The position numbers and the translations under genes were made by a program. From CAYWMY01 sp046352935 (GTDB lineage Bacteria; Pseudomonadota; Gammaproteobacteria; Steroidobacterales; Steroidobacteraceae), in contig JAXMGR010000020.1 of assembly GCA_046352935.1 (NCBI GenBank), positions 18,190-82,189 of the forward strand: a stretch of 64,000 nucleotides of DNA, given 5' to 3'. The notes under the pieces are model-generated. The model saw nothing but the letters and a program-made list of their open reading frames with translations, was not told the DNA's origin and did not search any database. This document shows, piece by piece, positions 54,386-64,000 of this stretch (position 1 is the stretch's first letter; the number at the start of each line of letters is the position of its first letter).

Positions 54386-54414
54386 GCTCCCGCGGACGGA
54401 GGGTCCGCGGGAGC
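54386..54414 (-). other. 12-bp perfect hairpin after the TonB receptor gene
   Basis: GCTCCCGCGGAC (54386-54397) and GTCCGCGGGAGC (54403-54414) form a perfect 12-bp stem with a GGAGG loop. It lies about 40 nt after the receptor stop and 83 nt before the 2Fe-2S gene start. No T run follows, so it may be a Rho-type 3' end, a processing site or an RNA stabiliser that separates the levels of the two genes. Confidence 0.5.
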
Positions 54415-54453
54415 ACCGCAGCATCCGGGAATCCCCGTGCGCCGGCGCCGTCC

Positions 54454-56808
54454 TCAGCGTGACTTGCCGAAGTTCACGCGCATGCCCACGCCCCACCAGC
54501 GCGGAGCGCCCGAGCCGATCTGGTTGAAACCGAACGACCCCGAGAAGTCGAACGTGTAGGTCTTGTACTTTTCCTTGAACGCGTTGTTCAGCCAGGCATA
54601 GATCTCCCAGGCGCCGTCACCACCCGTGTAGGAGCCGCGGAAGTTCACGACCGTGTAGCCGTTCTCCCTGGAGATCGGGTGGTTCTGGATGTCGTACCAG
54701 ATGTCCTTCTGGTAGGTGCCCGAGGCCTGCAGCGCGAGCTTGCCGCCGAGCGCCGGCCACTCGTACCGGACGAGGCCGCTCAGGCTGACATCGGGTGCGC
54801 CGACCATTTCACGGTCGCGGAAGCCATCGCCGCTGATGGTCGGGATGTCCTTCGCGACCGCGTGCAACACGCCCAGCCCCCCCTGCAGCGTGAGCCCGTC
54901 GACGGGCCGGCTGTCGATCTCGAGCTCTCCGCCGTAGACCTCGGCATCCGTGTTGAAGATCACCTGGTTGATGAGCAGCCACTGGAAGGTCTGGAAGTTC
55001 TTGTAGTCGTAATAGAACGCCGCCGCGTTGAGCCGCGTGGTGTCCGACAGCACCGTCGACTTCACACCGATCTCGTAGGCATCCAGCGTCTCGGAGTCGA
55101 AGGGAATCGATTCCAGCGGGTTGTTGCCGAAGATCAGCGTCGTGTCGAGGAAGCCGTTGTTGAAGCCCGCAGACTTCTTGCCGTGCGAGTAGGAACCATA
55201 GACCAGCAGGTCGTCGGCCGCCTTCCAGTTCACCTGCAGCCGCCCCGTGAGATAACTCTGCTTGCGCTTCGCCAGATCGCCGACCGTCGCCTCGTTGAAC
55301 ACGATCATGTAATCGGGCGTCGGCCGCCAGGGGCTGAGCGGTGTCGGCACCGGGTTGAAGCAGCCCGCCGCGACAGGGTCGGGCTCCGTGCTGCAGAACG
55401 CCGTGATGCCCGACGTGTCGATGTTGTTGTAATCGAGATTCTTCTTCTCGTGGGTCCAGCGCAGGCCGCCGATGACCGTCAAGGTATCCGAGAGATCGAA
55501 CTCGAGCTGGCCGAAGAGGTCCACCGAGCGCGTCTTCTGCACGTAGTTCGCGTCGAGGCGCACGAAGCCGATGGCGTCGGTGTTGAGCGAGTAGTGACCG
55601 TCCACCTTGTTGTGGAAGTAATAGCCGCCCGTGAGCCACCGGAACCGCTCGCCTTCACCCGAGAAGCGCAGCTCCTGCGTCCAGGTGTCCGTTTCGGCGC
55701 CGAAGTTCGGCGCGATGAACGACTGGTCCTGGCCGCCGCCGAGGAACGGGTTCATGTCCGTGTCTTCCTGCTGCAGGCGCCTGACGTTCGTGTAGGCGGT
55801 GATCGCCGTGACGTCGACGCCGCCGACCTTCCAGTTGATGTTGGCCTGCAGGCTCCGGTTCTTGCCCCTCACCCGACCCGGCCGGTCGTAGTCGCCCGCC
55901 CATGGATTGTTGTCGGTGTCCTGGTATCCGAACGCGTCGCAACCCGGGCAGGTGCCCCAGTAGTTCTCGTCGGGTCCCAGCGCCAGGCTGGTGTTGTGAT
56001 CGTCGCTCGGCCGGGTGGCCTGGTGCTGCCAGGCGCCCACCGCGCCCTTGCTGCGCGAGTAATTGCCTGCGAGCAGCACACTGAGATCTTCCGAGGGCTC
56101 GAACAGCAGCTGCGCACGCCCGGCGATGGCATCGAGGCTGTTGAAGTCCTGGACACCCGGCGTGCGGTTCTTCGTCCAGCCGTCGTGGTTGTCATAGGCC
56201 ACCGACACGCGCCCCATGAGGAGGTCCGACAGCGGGCCGCCGGCCGCGGCTTCCGCCTTGACCTCGTTGAAGCGACCGTAGGCCACGTCCGCGTAGGCAT
56301 CGAAATCCCGGCTCGGACGCTTCGTCACGAAGTGGATCACGCCACCCGTGGAGTTGCGGCCGAACAGCGCACCCTGCGGACCGCGCAGCACTTCGATGCG
56401 CTGCACGTCGAAGAGCTGCAGCGCGAGCCCGCCCATCGCGGGCTTGTAGACGTCATCAACATAAACCGCGACGGGATTCTCCTGCGCATCGGAGAAGTCG
56501 TTCAGACCTACGCCACGCAGAAAGAAATTCACGAAGCTGGAGTCGCCCTGGGCCAGCGTGTAGTTCAGGTTGGGCGTCATCTGGGCGATGTCGGTCGTGT
56601 TGCCGAAGCCCATGTTGCGGACGTCCTCGGCGCCGAACGCCGTCACCGCGATGCCGACCTCCTGGAGGTTCTGTTCGCGGCGCTGCGCCGTGACGACGAT
56701 TTCCTCCAGCGTGCCGCCACCCTCTGCGAGCGCCGGAGCCGCAGCCGCCGCAGCCAGCAGAGCCCCCACCGCAGATGCCACCGCCGCCATCGATCCAGAC
56801 CTTCTCAT
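54454..56808 (-). CDS. TonB-dependent receptor
   Basis: A 784-residue outer membrane receptor with a signal peptide (about 1-28, ending PALA), the box-like LEEIVVTAQRREQNLQEV, a plug domain with FLRGVGLNDF and YVDDVYKP, then RIEVLRGPQGALFGRNSTGGVIHFVTKRPS, and a barrel ending VGMRVNFGKSR. This is the large family that imports diverse organic compounds (aromatics, terpenoids, steroids). AGGGGG lies 5 nt before the ATG at 56808, preferred over upstream in-frame starts. Its position before the molybdenum hydroxylase suggests a shared substrate, which is inference. Confidence 0.87.
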   Translation of the reverse strand: MRRSGSMAAVASAVGALLAAAAAAPALAEGGGTLEEIVVTAQRREQNLQEVGIAVTAFGAEDVRNMGFGNTTDIAQMTPNLNYTLAQGDSSFVNFFLRGVGLNDFSDAQENPVAVYVDDVYKPAMGGLALQLFDVQRIEVLRGPQGALFGRNSTGGVIHFVTKRPSRDFDAYADVAYGRFNEVKAEAAAGGPLSDLLMGRVSVAYDNHDGWTKNRTPGVQDFNSLDAIAGRAQLLFEPSEDLSVLLAGNYSRSKGAVGAWQHQATRPSDDHNTSLALGPDENYWGTCPGCDAFGYQDTDNNPWAGDYDRPGRVRGKNRSLQANINWKVGGVDVTAITAYTNVRRLQQEDTDMNPFLGGGQDQSFIAPNFGAETDTWTQELRFSGEGERFRWLTGGYYFHNKVDGHYSLNTDAIGFVRLDANYVQKTRSVDLFGQLEFDLSDTLTVIGGLRWTHEKKNLDYNNIDTSGITAFCSTEPDPVAAGCFNPVPTPLSPWRPTPDYMIVFNEATVGDLAKRKQSYLTGRLQVNWKAADDLLVYGSYSHGKKSAGFNNGFLDTTLIFGNNPLESIPFDSETLDAYEIGVKSTVLSDTTRLNAAAFYYDYKNFQTFQWLLINQVIFNTDAEVYGGELEIDSRPVDGLTLQGGLGVLHAVAKDIPTISGDGFRDREMVGAPDVSLSGLVRYEWPALGGKLALQASGTYQKDIWYDIQNHPISRENGYTVVNFRGSYTGGDGAWEIYAWLNNAFKEKYKTYTFDFSGSFGFNQIGSGAPRWWGVGMRVNFGKSR

Positions 56809-57027
56809 AATTCCCCCTTGCCGCATTGAGACAGAATTCCCGCCACCGCCGACCGTTGCCAAACCGCCACGGGCCCGACAGCCCGCCTGATCGACGCACG
56901 GAACCGCCCGTTTCGCTTATACGCTGCCCGCGCGTCGCACAGCTTGTCACTTTCGGCAGGCCACTGGTTGCAACGACCCTCCGGGTGCAACCTGCTGCCG
57001 CGCACCAGTCCGGCGCATCCCGCACGG

Positions 57028-57579
57028 TCAGGCGACGTGCCGCTCGACCAGTCCGCACTCGAGCGTCGTGCGTTCCACCATCAGCCAGACGTAGTTCATG
57101 AAGCTGCGACGAACCAGTCCCTCGTACGTCGGCTCGTTGTCGACCTTCCAGAGCCACACCGTCGCCCTGAAGAAGTGCGAGCCCGCCGTCGCGCCGACGG
57201 GGAACACGCATGGATGCAGATCCAGCGGACAGCCCTGCGCCAGCACGTCGCGTGCCGATACGCCGGACAGGCGCAGCACCGTATAGCCGCCGCTGACGTC
57301 CGTGACGGCGCCCTGGAGCGGGGATGCCGCGATGCGGAGCTGCTGGACCAGTGCCCCCGCCTGACCGCGGGGGCCGATGACGAACCAGTCGTCGGGCCCG
57401 ACCCACACGACGCGGAGCATGTCATCGCCGCTCGTCGTGCCGGCCCGCACCGGCAGCGGGAGTCCGAGCGTGCGCTCGATCGCTTCGCGGAACGCCGCGA
57501 CCCGCGCATCGCCGCGCAGGTTCACGACGGCAAGGCCCTCGTGCCAGCCCGCGTGCAGCGCTCCAGCCCGGTCATGCAT
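57028..57579 (-). CDS. soxG: Sarcosine oxidase subunit gamma
   Basis: A 183-residue subunit of heterotetrameric sarcosine oxidase. It resembles the GcvT fold, with WVGPDDWFVIGPRG near 59-72, TDVSGGYTVLRLSG near 92-105, HPCVFPVG and WLWKVDNEPTYEGLVRRSFMNYVW near 143-166. The ATG at 57579 overlaps the soxA end by 8 nt, indicating coupling. It is the last gene of the operon; about 220 nt without a gene separates it from the divergent-side receptor start at 56808. Confidence 0.88.
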   Translation of the reverse strand: MHDRAGALHAGWHEGLAVVNLRGDARVAAFREAIERTLGLPLPVRAGTTSGDDMLRVVWVGPDDWFVIGPRGQAGALVQQLRIAASPLQGAVTDVSGGYTVLRLSGVSARDVLAQGCPLDLHPCVFPVGATAGSHFFRATVWLWKVDNEPTYEGLVRRSFMNYVWLMVERTTLECGLVERHVA

Positions 57580-60565
57580 GCTGACGCTCCGCCTTCGGAT
57601 CGTAGAACACCGGGCTCGTGATCGTCGCAGTCGTGGTCCGGCCGTCGCGCATCGCGACGTGCACACGTTGCCCCATGCGCTGGAGCCCACCCGCCACGAG
57701 CGCGAGCGCGATCGAGCGCTCCAGGGTCGGACTCAGGTAGCTCGAGGTGACGTGCCCGGCCATGGCGGCGGGCGGCGGCGCAGGCTCGCCCGCGAGAACC
57801 TGCGCGCCCTCGGGCAGCACGAACCGCGGGTCGTCCGGCAGCAGTCCGACCAGCTGCTTGCGGTCGGGCCGCCGCATTTCACTGCGGGCGAGCGAGCGCT
57901 TGCCGATGCAATCCTTGGTCTTCGCCACCATGGTCTCCATGCCCAGATCGACCGGTGTCACGGAGCCGTCGGTGTCCTGGCCCACGATGATGAAGCCTTT
58001 CTCGGCCCGCAGCACGTGCATGGTCTCGGTGCCGTAGGGCGTGATGCCGAACTCACGACCCGCCTCGTACAGCGCCTCCCAGACCCGCAGCCCGTGGGGC
58101 GCGGGTACGTTGACCTCGTAGGCGCGCTCGCCGGAAAAACTGATGCGCATGATGCGCGCCGGCACGCCGGCCACCGTGCCCTCGCGATATGACATGAACG
58201 GGAATGCGGTATCGTCGAAGTCGACATCCGCGCAGACCTTCCGGAGCACGGCCCGGCTCTTCGGGCCGGCGAGCGCGGTCGTGGCCCAGTGATCGGTCAC
58301 CGAGGTCAGGTAGACCTTCAGCTGCGGCCATTCGGTCTGCAGCCAGCGCTCCATCCACGCGAGCACGCGGGCGGCGCCACCCGTCGTCGTATGCGTCAGG
58401 AAGTGGTGCTCGCCGAGCCGGACCGTCACGCCGTCGTCGAACACCATGCCGTTCTCGTCGAGCATCAGCCCGTAGCGGCACCTGCCCACCTCGAGCTTGC
58501 TCCATGCGTTGCAGTAGACCCAGTTGAGCAGCGCCGCGGCGTCCGGTCCCTGCACGTCGATCTTGCCGAGCGTGGAGGCGTCGAGCATGCCGACGCCGTT
58601 GCGCACGGCCAGCACCTCGCGGCGCACAGCCGCGTGGAGGTCCTCGCCGCCTTCGGGAAAATACCAGGCGCGCTTCCACTGCCCCACATCCTCGAACTTC
58701 GCGCCCCGCTGCACATGCCAGGCATGCATCGGCGTGACACGAACCGGATCGAAGGCGTCGCCCAGCTCCAGTCCGGCCAGCAGACCGAAGGTGACCGGCG
58801 TGTAGTTCGGGCGGAACGTCGTCGTGCCGACCTCGGCGACCGGCCTGGACACGGCCCGCGCCACGATGCCCATGCCGTTGATGTTGGAGGTCTTGCCCTG
58901 ATCCGTGCCGAAGCCCAATGCGGTGTAGCGCTTGACGTGCTCGATCGACTCGTAGCCCTCGCGCACCGCGAGCAGCAGGTCCGCGGCGGTCACGTCGTTC
59001 TGGAAATCGACGAACTGCTTCGGCGCACGCTGCGGCCCTGACGGGTGCGGCACCTGCCAGAGCTCCCGCACCGTACCCGCATCGCGTGCAGCGACGGAAG
59101 GTAGCGGGGATTCCGGCGCGCTGAAGCCCGCAGCCAGTACCGCGGCGCGACCGGCCGCCTGCCCGCCAGCGGCCGCGGCATGCAGATCCCTCGCGCCGGC
59201 GCAGGCGCCCGCCGAGCGCTCCGACTGGGCGGGCTCCCCGGGCAGCATCGCCGCCAGGGCCTCGTCCCATACGGGCCGACTGCCAGCCTGGGACTGAAGA
59301 TGGATCACAGGACTGAAACCACCCGACATCGCGAGGAGGTCGCAGGACCACTCGCGGACGCCGCCCTGCAGGCGTCCCCGCTCGTCCAGTTGCTGCACGC
59401 GAGCGGCCTCGAGGTGCCGGCCGCCCCGCGCCTCGATGACGACCTGCGAGGCGTGGATCGCGATGCCCAGGGCGCGCGCGCGGTCCGTCCACGATCCCGA
59501 GGGCTCCCGGCGGGCATCGACGACCTGCACGGATGCACCGGCTTCCTGCAGGGCAATGGCGGACTCGTACGCGGCATCGTTGCTGGTGAACACGAGCGCG
59601 CGGCGCCCCGGCAGGACCGCGTAGCGGCGGATGTACGTCGTCACTGCCGAGGCCAGCATCACGCCGGGAAGGTCGTTGTTCGCGAACACGAGCGGGCGTT
59701 CGTGAGCCCCCGTCGCGAGCACGACCTGACGGGCGCGCACCTTCCACAGCCGCTCCCTGAAAGGTGGCGACCCGCCGCGCGGCAGATGATCCGCGCGGCG
59801 TTCCGCGAGCGTCAGGAAGTCGCCGTCGTGATAGCCGAATGCCGTGGTACGCGGCAGGAGCGTCACCTCGTGCAGGGCACGCAGCCGGGTGATGGCCTGC
59901 GCGACCCACGCACTGGCCGCGATGCCGTCCACCGGCTCACCGGAGGACAGCAGCCAGCCACCCATCTCGCTCTGCTCGTCGCAGAGCATCACGCGGGCGC
60001 CGGACTGCGCCGCCTCCAGCGCCGCGCAGAGCCCCGCGATACCCGTACCGACGACGAGCACGTCACAGTGCGCGTAGCGCTTCTCGTAACGGTCCGGATC
60101 GGCGACCGTCGGCGCTTCCCCGAGCCCGCTGGCGCGGCGGATGTGCTTCTCGAAGAAATGCCACGTCCGGTGCGAGGCCATGAAGGTCTTGTAGTAGAAG
60201 CCTGCGGGGATCAGTCGTGAGAACCAGCCCTGCACCGCCCGGAGGTCGAAGCCGACACCGGGGGCCGCGTTCACGCTCGTCGCGACCAGTCCTTCGACGA
60301 GTTCGACCTCGGTCATTCGTGCGTTGGGGATCGTGTACGCACCCTCGAACAGCTGCACGAGCGCATTGGGCTCCTCCACGCCGGCGGCGACGATGCCGCG
60401 GGGCCGGTGATACTTCCAGCTGCGGGCCACCAGATGAACGTCGCTGGCCAGCAGCGCCGAGGCGAGCGTGTCGCCCGCAAGGCCCTGGTACGGCCGTCCG
60501 TTGAACGAGAAATGGACGACCCGGTCGCGGGACACACGGCCACCCGTGGCGAGCCGGCCGGTCAT
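57572..60565 (-). CDS. soxA: Sarcosine oxidase subunit alpha
   Basis: A 997-residue subunit that binds NAD and folate. The N-terminal part (about 15-100) resembles a ferredoxin-type domain (FSFNGRPYQGLAGDTLASALL) without its cysteines. The dinucleotide fold has VVGTGIAGLCAALEAAQSG near 172-190. The C-terminal 400 residues form the GcvT aminomethyltransferase-like domain that converts THF to 5,10-methylene-THF. It oxidises sarcosine to glycine together with SoxB, SoxD and SoxG. It overlaps soxD upstream by 4 nt. Confidence 0.93.
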   Translation of the reverse strand: MTGRLATGGRVSRDRVVHFSFNGRPYQGLAGDTLASALLASDVHLVARSWKYHRPRGIVAAGVEEPNALVQLFEGAYTIPNARMTEVELVEGLVATSVNAAPGVGFDLRAVQGWFSRLIPAGFYYKTFMASHRTWHFFEKHIRRASGLGEAPTVADPDRYEKRYAHCDVLVVGTGIAGLCAALEAAQSGARVMLCDEQSEMGGWLLSSGEPVDGIAASAWVAQAITRLRALHEVTLLPRTTAFGYHDGDFLTLAERRADHLPRGGSPPFRERLWKVRARQVVLATGAHERPLVFANNDLPGVMLASAVTTYIRRYAVLPGRRALVFTSNDAAYESAIALQEAGASVQVVDARREPSGSWTDRARALGIAIHASQVVIEARGGRHLEAARVQQLDERGRLQGGVREWSCDLLAMSGGFSPVIHLQSQAGSRPVWDEALAAMLPGEPAQSERSAGACAGARDLHAAAAGGQAAGRAAVLAAGFSAPESPLPSVAARDAGTVRELWQVPHPSGPQRAPKQFVDFQNDVTAADLLLAVREGYESIEHVKRYTALGFGTDQGKTSNINGMGIVARAVSRPVAEVGTTTFRPNYTPVTFGLLAGLELGDAFDPVRVTPMHAWHVQRGAKFEDVGQWKRAWYFPEGGEDLHAAVRREVLAVRNGVGMLDASTLGKIDVQGPDAAALLNWVYCNAWSKLEVGRCRYGLMLDENGMVFDDGVTVRLGEHHFLTHTTTGGAARVLAWMERWLQTEWPQLKVYLTSVTDHWATTALAGPKSRAVLRKVCADVDFDDTAFPFMSYREGTVAGVPARIMRISFSGERAYEVNVPAPHGLRVWEALYEAGREFGITPYGTETMHVLRAEKGFIIVGQDTDGSVTPVDLGMETMVAKTKDCIGKRSLARSEMRRPDRKQLVGLLPDDPRFVLPEGAQVLAGEPAPPPAAMAGHVTSSYLSPTLERSIALALVAGGLQRMGQRVHVAMRDGRTTTATITSPVFYDPKAERQHA

Positions 60566-60861
60566 GTTGCCTCCCCGCCGGCGGAACGGCCGGGCGGCGG
60601 CGTATCACCGATCTTCCACGTCGCGCGGAACCGGTGGCTCGCGGTGTCACGCAGCGCAACGAACCACCGCCCGCAGCCACTGCTGTGTCGCCAGAGTTCT
60701 TGATGTAGCCCCTTCGGGTTCTGCCGCATGAACAGGTAGTCCGCCCACTGTGCATCGTCGAGCGTATCGGTCGCGAGCGGTCGCGCAATCCCCGCCTCGC
60801 CCCCGCAGGCGAACTCGGACTCGGCGCGGCGACCACAGAATGGACAGTCGATCTGCAACAT
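60562..60861 (-). CDS. soxD: Sarcosine oxidase subunit delta
   Basis: A 99-residue zinc-binding small subunit. Ligands appear in the N-terminal IDCPFCGRR and further on in SSGCGRWF with nearby His residues. The YLFMRQNPKGLHQELWRHSSGC segment near 42-63 is diagnostic of SoxD. It lies between soxB (12 nt) and soxA (4-nt overlap), the standard soxBDAG order. Confidence 0.93.
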   Translation of the reverse strand: MLQIDCPFCGRRAESEFACGGEAGIARPLATDTLDDAQWADYLFMRQNPKGLHQELWRHSSGCGRWFVALRDTASHRFRATWKIGDTPPPGRSAGGEAT

Positions 60862-60873
60862 CTGCTGGCGTCC

Positions 60874-62118
60874 TCAGTGTGCGACCGCAGCCGCACCGTG
60901 CTCGTCGATCAGGCCGCCGGTGACGAATCGCTGCAGCGAGAACGCCTCGTTCAGCGGATGCGGCCGATCCTGCGCAACCGTGTGCGCCATGACCCAGCCC
61001 GAACCCGGCGTCGCCTTGAACCCGCCGGTGCCCCAACCGCAGTTGATGTAGAGACCCTTGACCGGGGTGAGGCCGATGATCGGACACGCGTCGGGCGCGA
61101 CGTCCACGATCCCCGCCCACTGCCGGTTCATGCGCACGCGCGAGAACAGCGGGAACATCTCGACGATCGCCTGGAGCGTGTGCTCGATGGTCTGGAAGCT
61201 GCCGCGCTGGCCATAGCCGTTGTATTGATCGATGCCTGCGCCGATCACCAGATCCCCCTTGTCGCTCTGGCTGATGTAGGCGTGGATCGCGTTGCTCATC
61301 ACGACCGTGGGGAAGATCGGCTTCAGGGGCTCCGAGACGAGGGCCTGGAGCGGATGGCTCTCGATGGGCAGGCGGATGCCGGCCATGCTGGCGATGACCG
61401 ACGAATGGCCCGCGGCCACGACCGCGACCTTTCGCGCCTTGATGAATCCCCTGGACGTATCGACGCCGACGACCGCGCCGGCCTCGCGGCGGACGCCCGT
61501 GACCTCGCAGTGCTGGATGATGTCGACACCGAGCGCATCGGCCGCGCGCGCGAAGCCCCAGGCCACGGCATCGTGCCGGGCCACGCCGCCGCGACGCTGC
61601 AGCGAGGCGCCGAGCACGGGATAGCGCGTGTCGAGGTTGATGAAGGGAACACGCTCCTTCACCTGGGCTGGCGTCAACACCTCGGCGTCGACGCCGTTCA
61701 GGCGATTCGCCGTGACACGCCGCTCGATGTCGCGCATGTCCTGCAGCGTGTGACCGAGGTTCATGACGCCGCGCTGGCTGAACATCACGTTGTAGTTCAG
61801 CGCCTGCGACAGCCCCTCCCACAACTGCATCGACTTCTCGTACAGGTGGGTCGCCTCGGTCCAGAGGTAGTTGGATCGCACGATGGTCGTGTTGCGGGCG
61901 GTGTTGCCGCCGCCCAGGTAGCCGCGCTCGACCACCGCGACGTTGCGGACGCCGTGCTCGCTGGTCAGGTAGTAAGCCGTTGCGAGACCGTGCCCGCCGG
62001 CGCCGACGACCACGACGTCGTATTCGCGTTTCGGCTCGGGCGACCGCCACTGGCGCTCCCAGCCTTCGTGGTACGACACCGCGTTGCGCAACAGGGACCA
62101 GATCGAGAATTTCTGCAT
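60874..62118 (-). CDS. soxB: Sarcosine oxidase subunit beta
   Basis: A 414-residue FAD/FMN subunit that carries out sarcosine oxidation. The N-terminus reads FSIWSLLRNAVSYHEGWERQW, then the FAD motif VVVGAGGHGLATAYYL near 36-51 and RGYLGGGNTARNTTIVRSNY near 65-84. The conserved CGWGTGGFKATPGSG near the C-terminus completes the flavin site. It starts 17 nt after sdaA, so serine deamination and sarcosine oxidation are cotranscribed. Confidence 0.94.
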   Translation of the reverse strand: MQKFSIWSLLRNAVSYHEGWERQWRSPEPKREYDVVVVGAGGHGLATAYYLTSEHGVRNVAVVERGYLGGGNTARNTTIVRSNYLWTEATHLYEKSMQLWEGLSQALNYNVMFSQRGVMNLGHTLQDMRDIERRVTANRLNGVDAEVLTPAQVKERVPFINLDTRYPVLGASLQRRGGVARHDAVAWGFARAADALGVDIIQHCEVTGVRREAGAVVGVDTSRGFIKARKVAVVAAGHSSVIASMAGIRLPIESHPLQALVSEPLKPIFPTVVMSNAIHAYISQSDKGDLVIGAGIDQYNGYGQRGSFQTIEHTLQAIVEMFPLFSRVRMNRQWAGIVDVAPDACPIIGLTPVKGLYINCGWGTGGFKATPGSGWVMAHTVAQDRPHPLNEAFSLQRFVTGGLIDEHGAAAVAH

Positions 62119-62135
62119 GACCGGTTCCCGGCGCC

Positions 62136-63515
<1,380 letters not shown>

Positions 63516-63528
63516 CGTGTCACCGGCT

Positions 63529-64000
63529 TCAGAAGCTCGCGCGCAGCTCGGTCCGGAATCTCCGACCCTGCGCCGGAAACCCCACGAACTGCTCGTAGTG
63601 CTCGTCGAGCACGTTGTCGAGCGCGAAGCGCAGGCTCAGTGCGCCGAAGCGCAGCGAGCAGGCGGCATCCAGGACCGTGTAGCCCGGCATGCCGATGTCG
63701 CCGGTCGGGTTCGAACGATCGAGGAAGTGCCCGGTGCGGCGCACGCCGACGAAGGCCGTGGTGCGCGCGTTGAGGTCCGCGATCAGGCCACCGGTGAACC
63801 GCGTCTCCGGCCGGTTTCGCAGCGGCTGCAGGCCGTCGCGCTCGTCGATGTCGAGCAGCGTGGCGCCGAGGTGCACCCGCAGGCGGCTGCCGAGTCGCAG
63901 GCGCAGTTCCGGCTCGACGCCCCGCACCACGATCCGCCCGCGGTTCACGTTCGTGAACGTGGCGCTGTCGAAGTCCACCAGGTTCCGGTAGCGCGTCTCG
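63529..64000 (-). CDS. TonB-dependent receptor, C-terminal part (runs off the window)
   Basis: The last ~157 residues of an outer membrane barrel; the gene continues beyond 64000. The segments YRNLVDFDSATFTNVNRGR, VRGVEPELRLRLG and the terminal LDNVLDEHYEQFVGFPAQGRRFRTELRASF resemble BtuB-like receptors. It ends with Phe, as required for BAM assembly. It lies 13 nt upstream of sdaA, so it appears to head the sdaA-soxBDAG operon; its ligand is unknown. Confidence 0.8.
   Translation of the reverse strand, partial: ETRYRNLVDFDSATFTNVNRGRIVVRGVEPELRLRLGSRLRVHLGATLLDIDERDGLQPLRNRPETRFTGGLIADLNARTTAFVGVRRTGHFLDRSNPTGDIGMPGYTVLDAACSLRFGALSLRFALDNVLDEHYEQFVGFPAQGRRFRTELRASF

Noticed and set aside
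56925..56936. GCCCGCGCGTC, identical to one arm of the structured repeat
   Set aside because: Only a single arm is present, with no partner arm, centre or outer stem. It is likely chance in GC-rich DNA.

Overview
This window reads as a chromosome segment of a GC-rich aerobic gammaproteobacterium. The markers are a cell-division/6S RNA/5-formyl-THF cyclo-ligase locus next to ygfB-pepP-ubiH-ubiI, a Vfr/Clp-type CRP, TldD/PmbA, RNase G-YhdP, DarP, and Coq7 as the third ubiquinone hydroxylase. Coq7 in place of UbiF, plus several TonB-dependent receptors, an LLM flavoprotein and a sarcosine oxidase operon, point to the Xanthomonadales/Nevskiales/Steroidobacterales side of the class rather than enterics. 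That placement is an inference; no 16S gene is present. No prophage, insertion sequence or CRISPR array was seen.

Layout. 0.5-7.2 kb (minus): a PLP decarboxylase, Sua5-type tRNA modification enzyme, a two-domain Nma111/Deg7-like serine protease, a PfkB kinase and DgkA. 7.4-10 kb (plus): ispG, a pterin dehydratase and an aldo/keto reductase. 10.2-15.2 kb (minus): DUF4199 protein, ubiI, ubiH, pepP, ygfB. 15.3-17.2 kb (plus): a ZapB-like coiled coil, zapA, 6S RNA, fau and an EVE-domain gene. A 21-residue Lys/Ala peptide gene with its own promoter and terminator follows, then rpiA, tRNA-Gln and rplM-rpsI. 20-31 kb: coq7, crp, rpe, djlA, purC, yihY, pmbA/darP, purEK and an AAA-FHA ATPase. 31-42.3 kb is one long minus-strand run, holA-nadD-rsfS-rlmH-maf-rng-yhdP-nitrilase-tldD, joining two conserved housekeeping clusters. 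42.5-45 kb is a putative zinc-uptake pair (DUF2946-like protein and ZnuD-like receptor). 45-57 kb is accessory metabolism (peptidase, unusual hemerythrin, LLM oxidoreductase, Tat-exported FAD oxidase, HemG, thioesterase, molybdenum hydroxylase, TonB receptor). 57-64 kb is a receptor-sdaA-soxBDAG operon for sarcosine and serine catabolism.

The most interesting feature is not a gene. Six copies of a 150-210 bp intergenic element (291-497, 10028-10213, 18375-18528, 18551-18718, 22383-22555, 44924-45090) share nested inverted repeats with the same internal order: an outer ATTCACGAT-type stem, a GACGCGCGGGC/GCCCGCGCGTC stem, a variable GGAGG-type stem, and an AAAGATCTGG-like centre. The arms change together between copies (compensatory substitutions). 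Most copies start within about 30 nt after a stop codon. I do not recognise the family. It could be a REP/MITE-like DNA element or a structured 3'-end RNA. Other notable points are a structured element framed by copies of the tRNA-Gln 3' end, several genes whose -10 box lies 6-9 nt before the ATG (predicted leaderless mRNAs), and a hemerythrin missing three metal-ligand positions.

All calls come from reading the sequence and translations by eye. No database search, folding program or promoter model was run.
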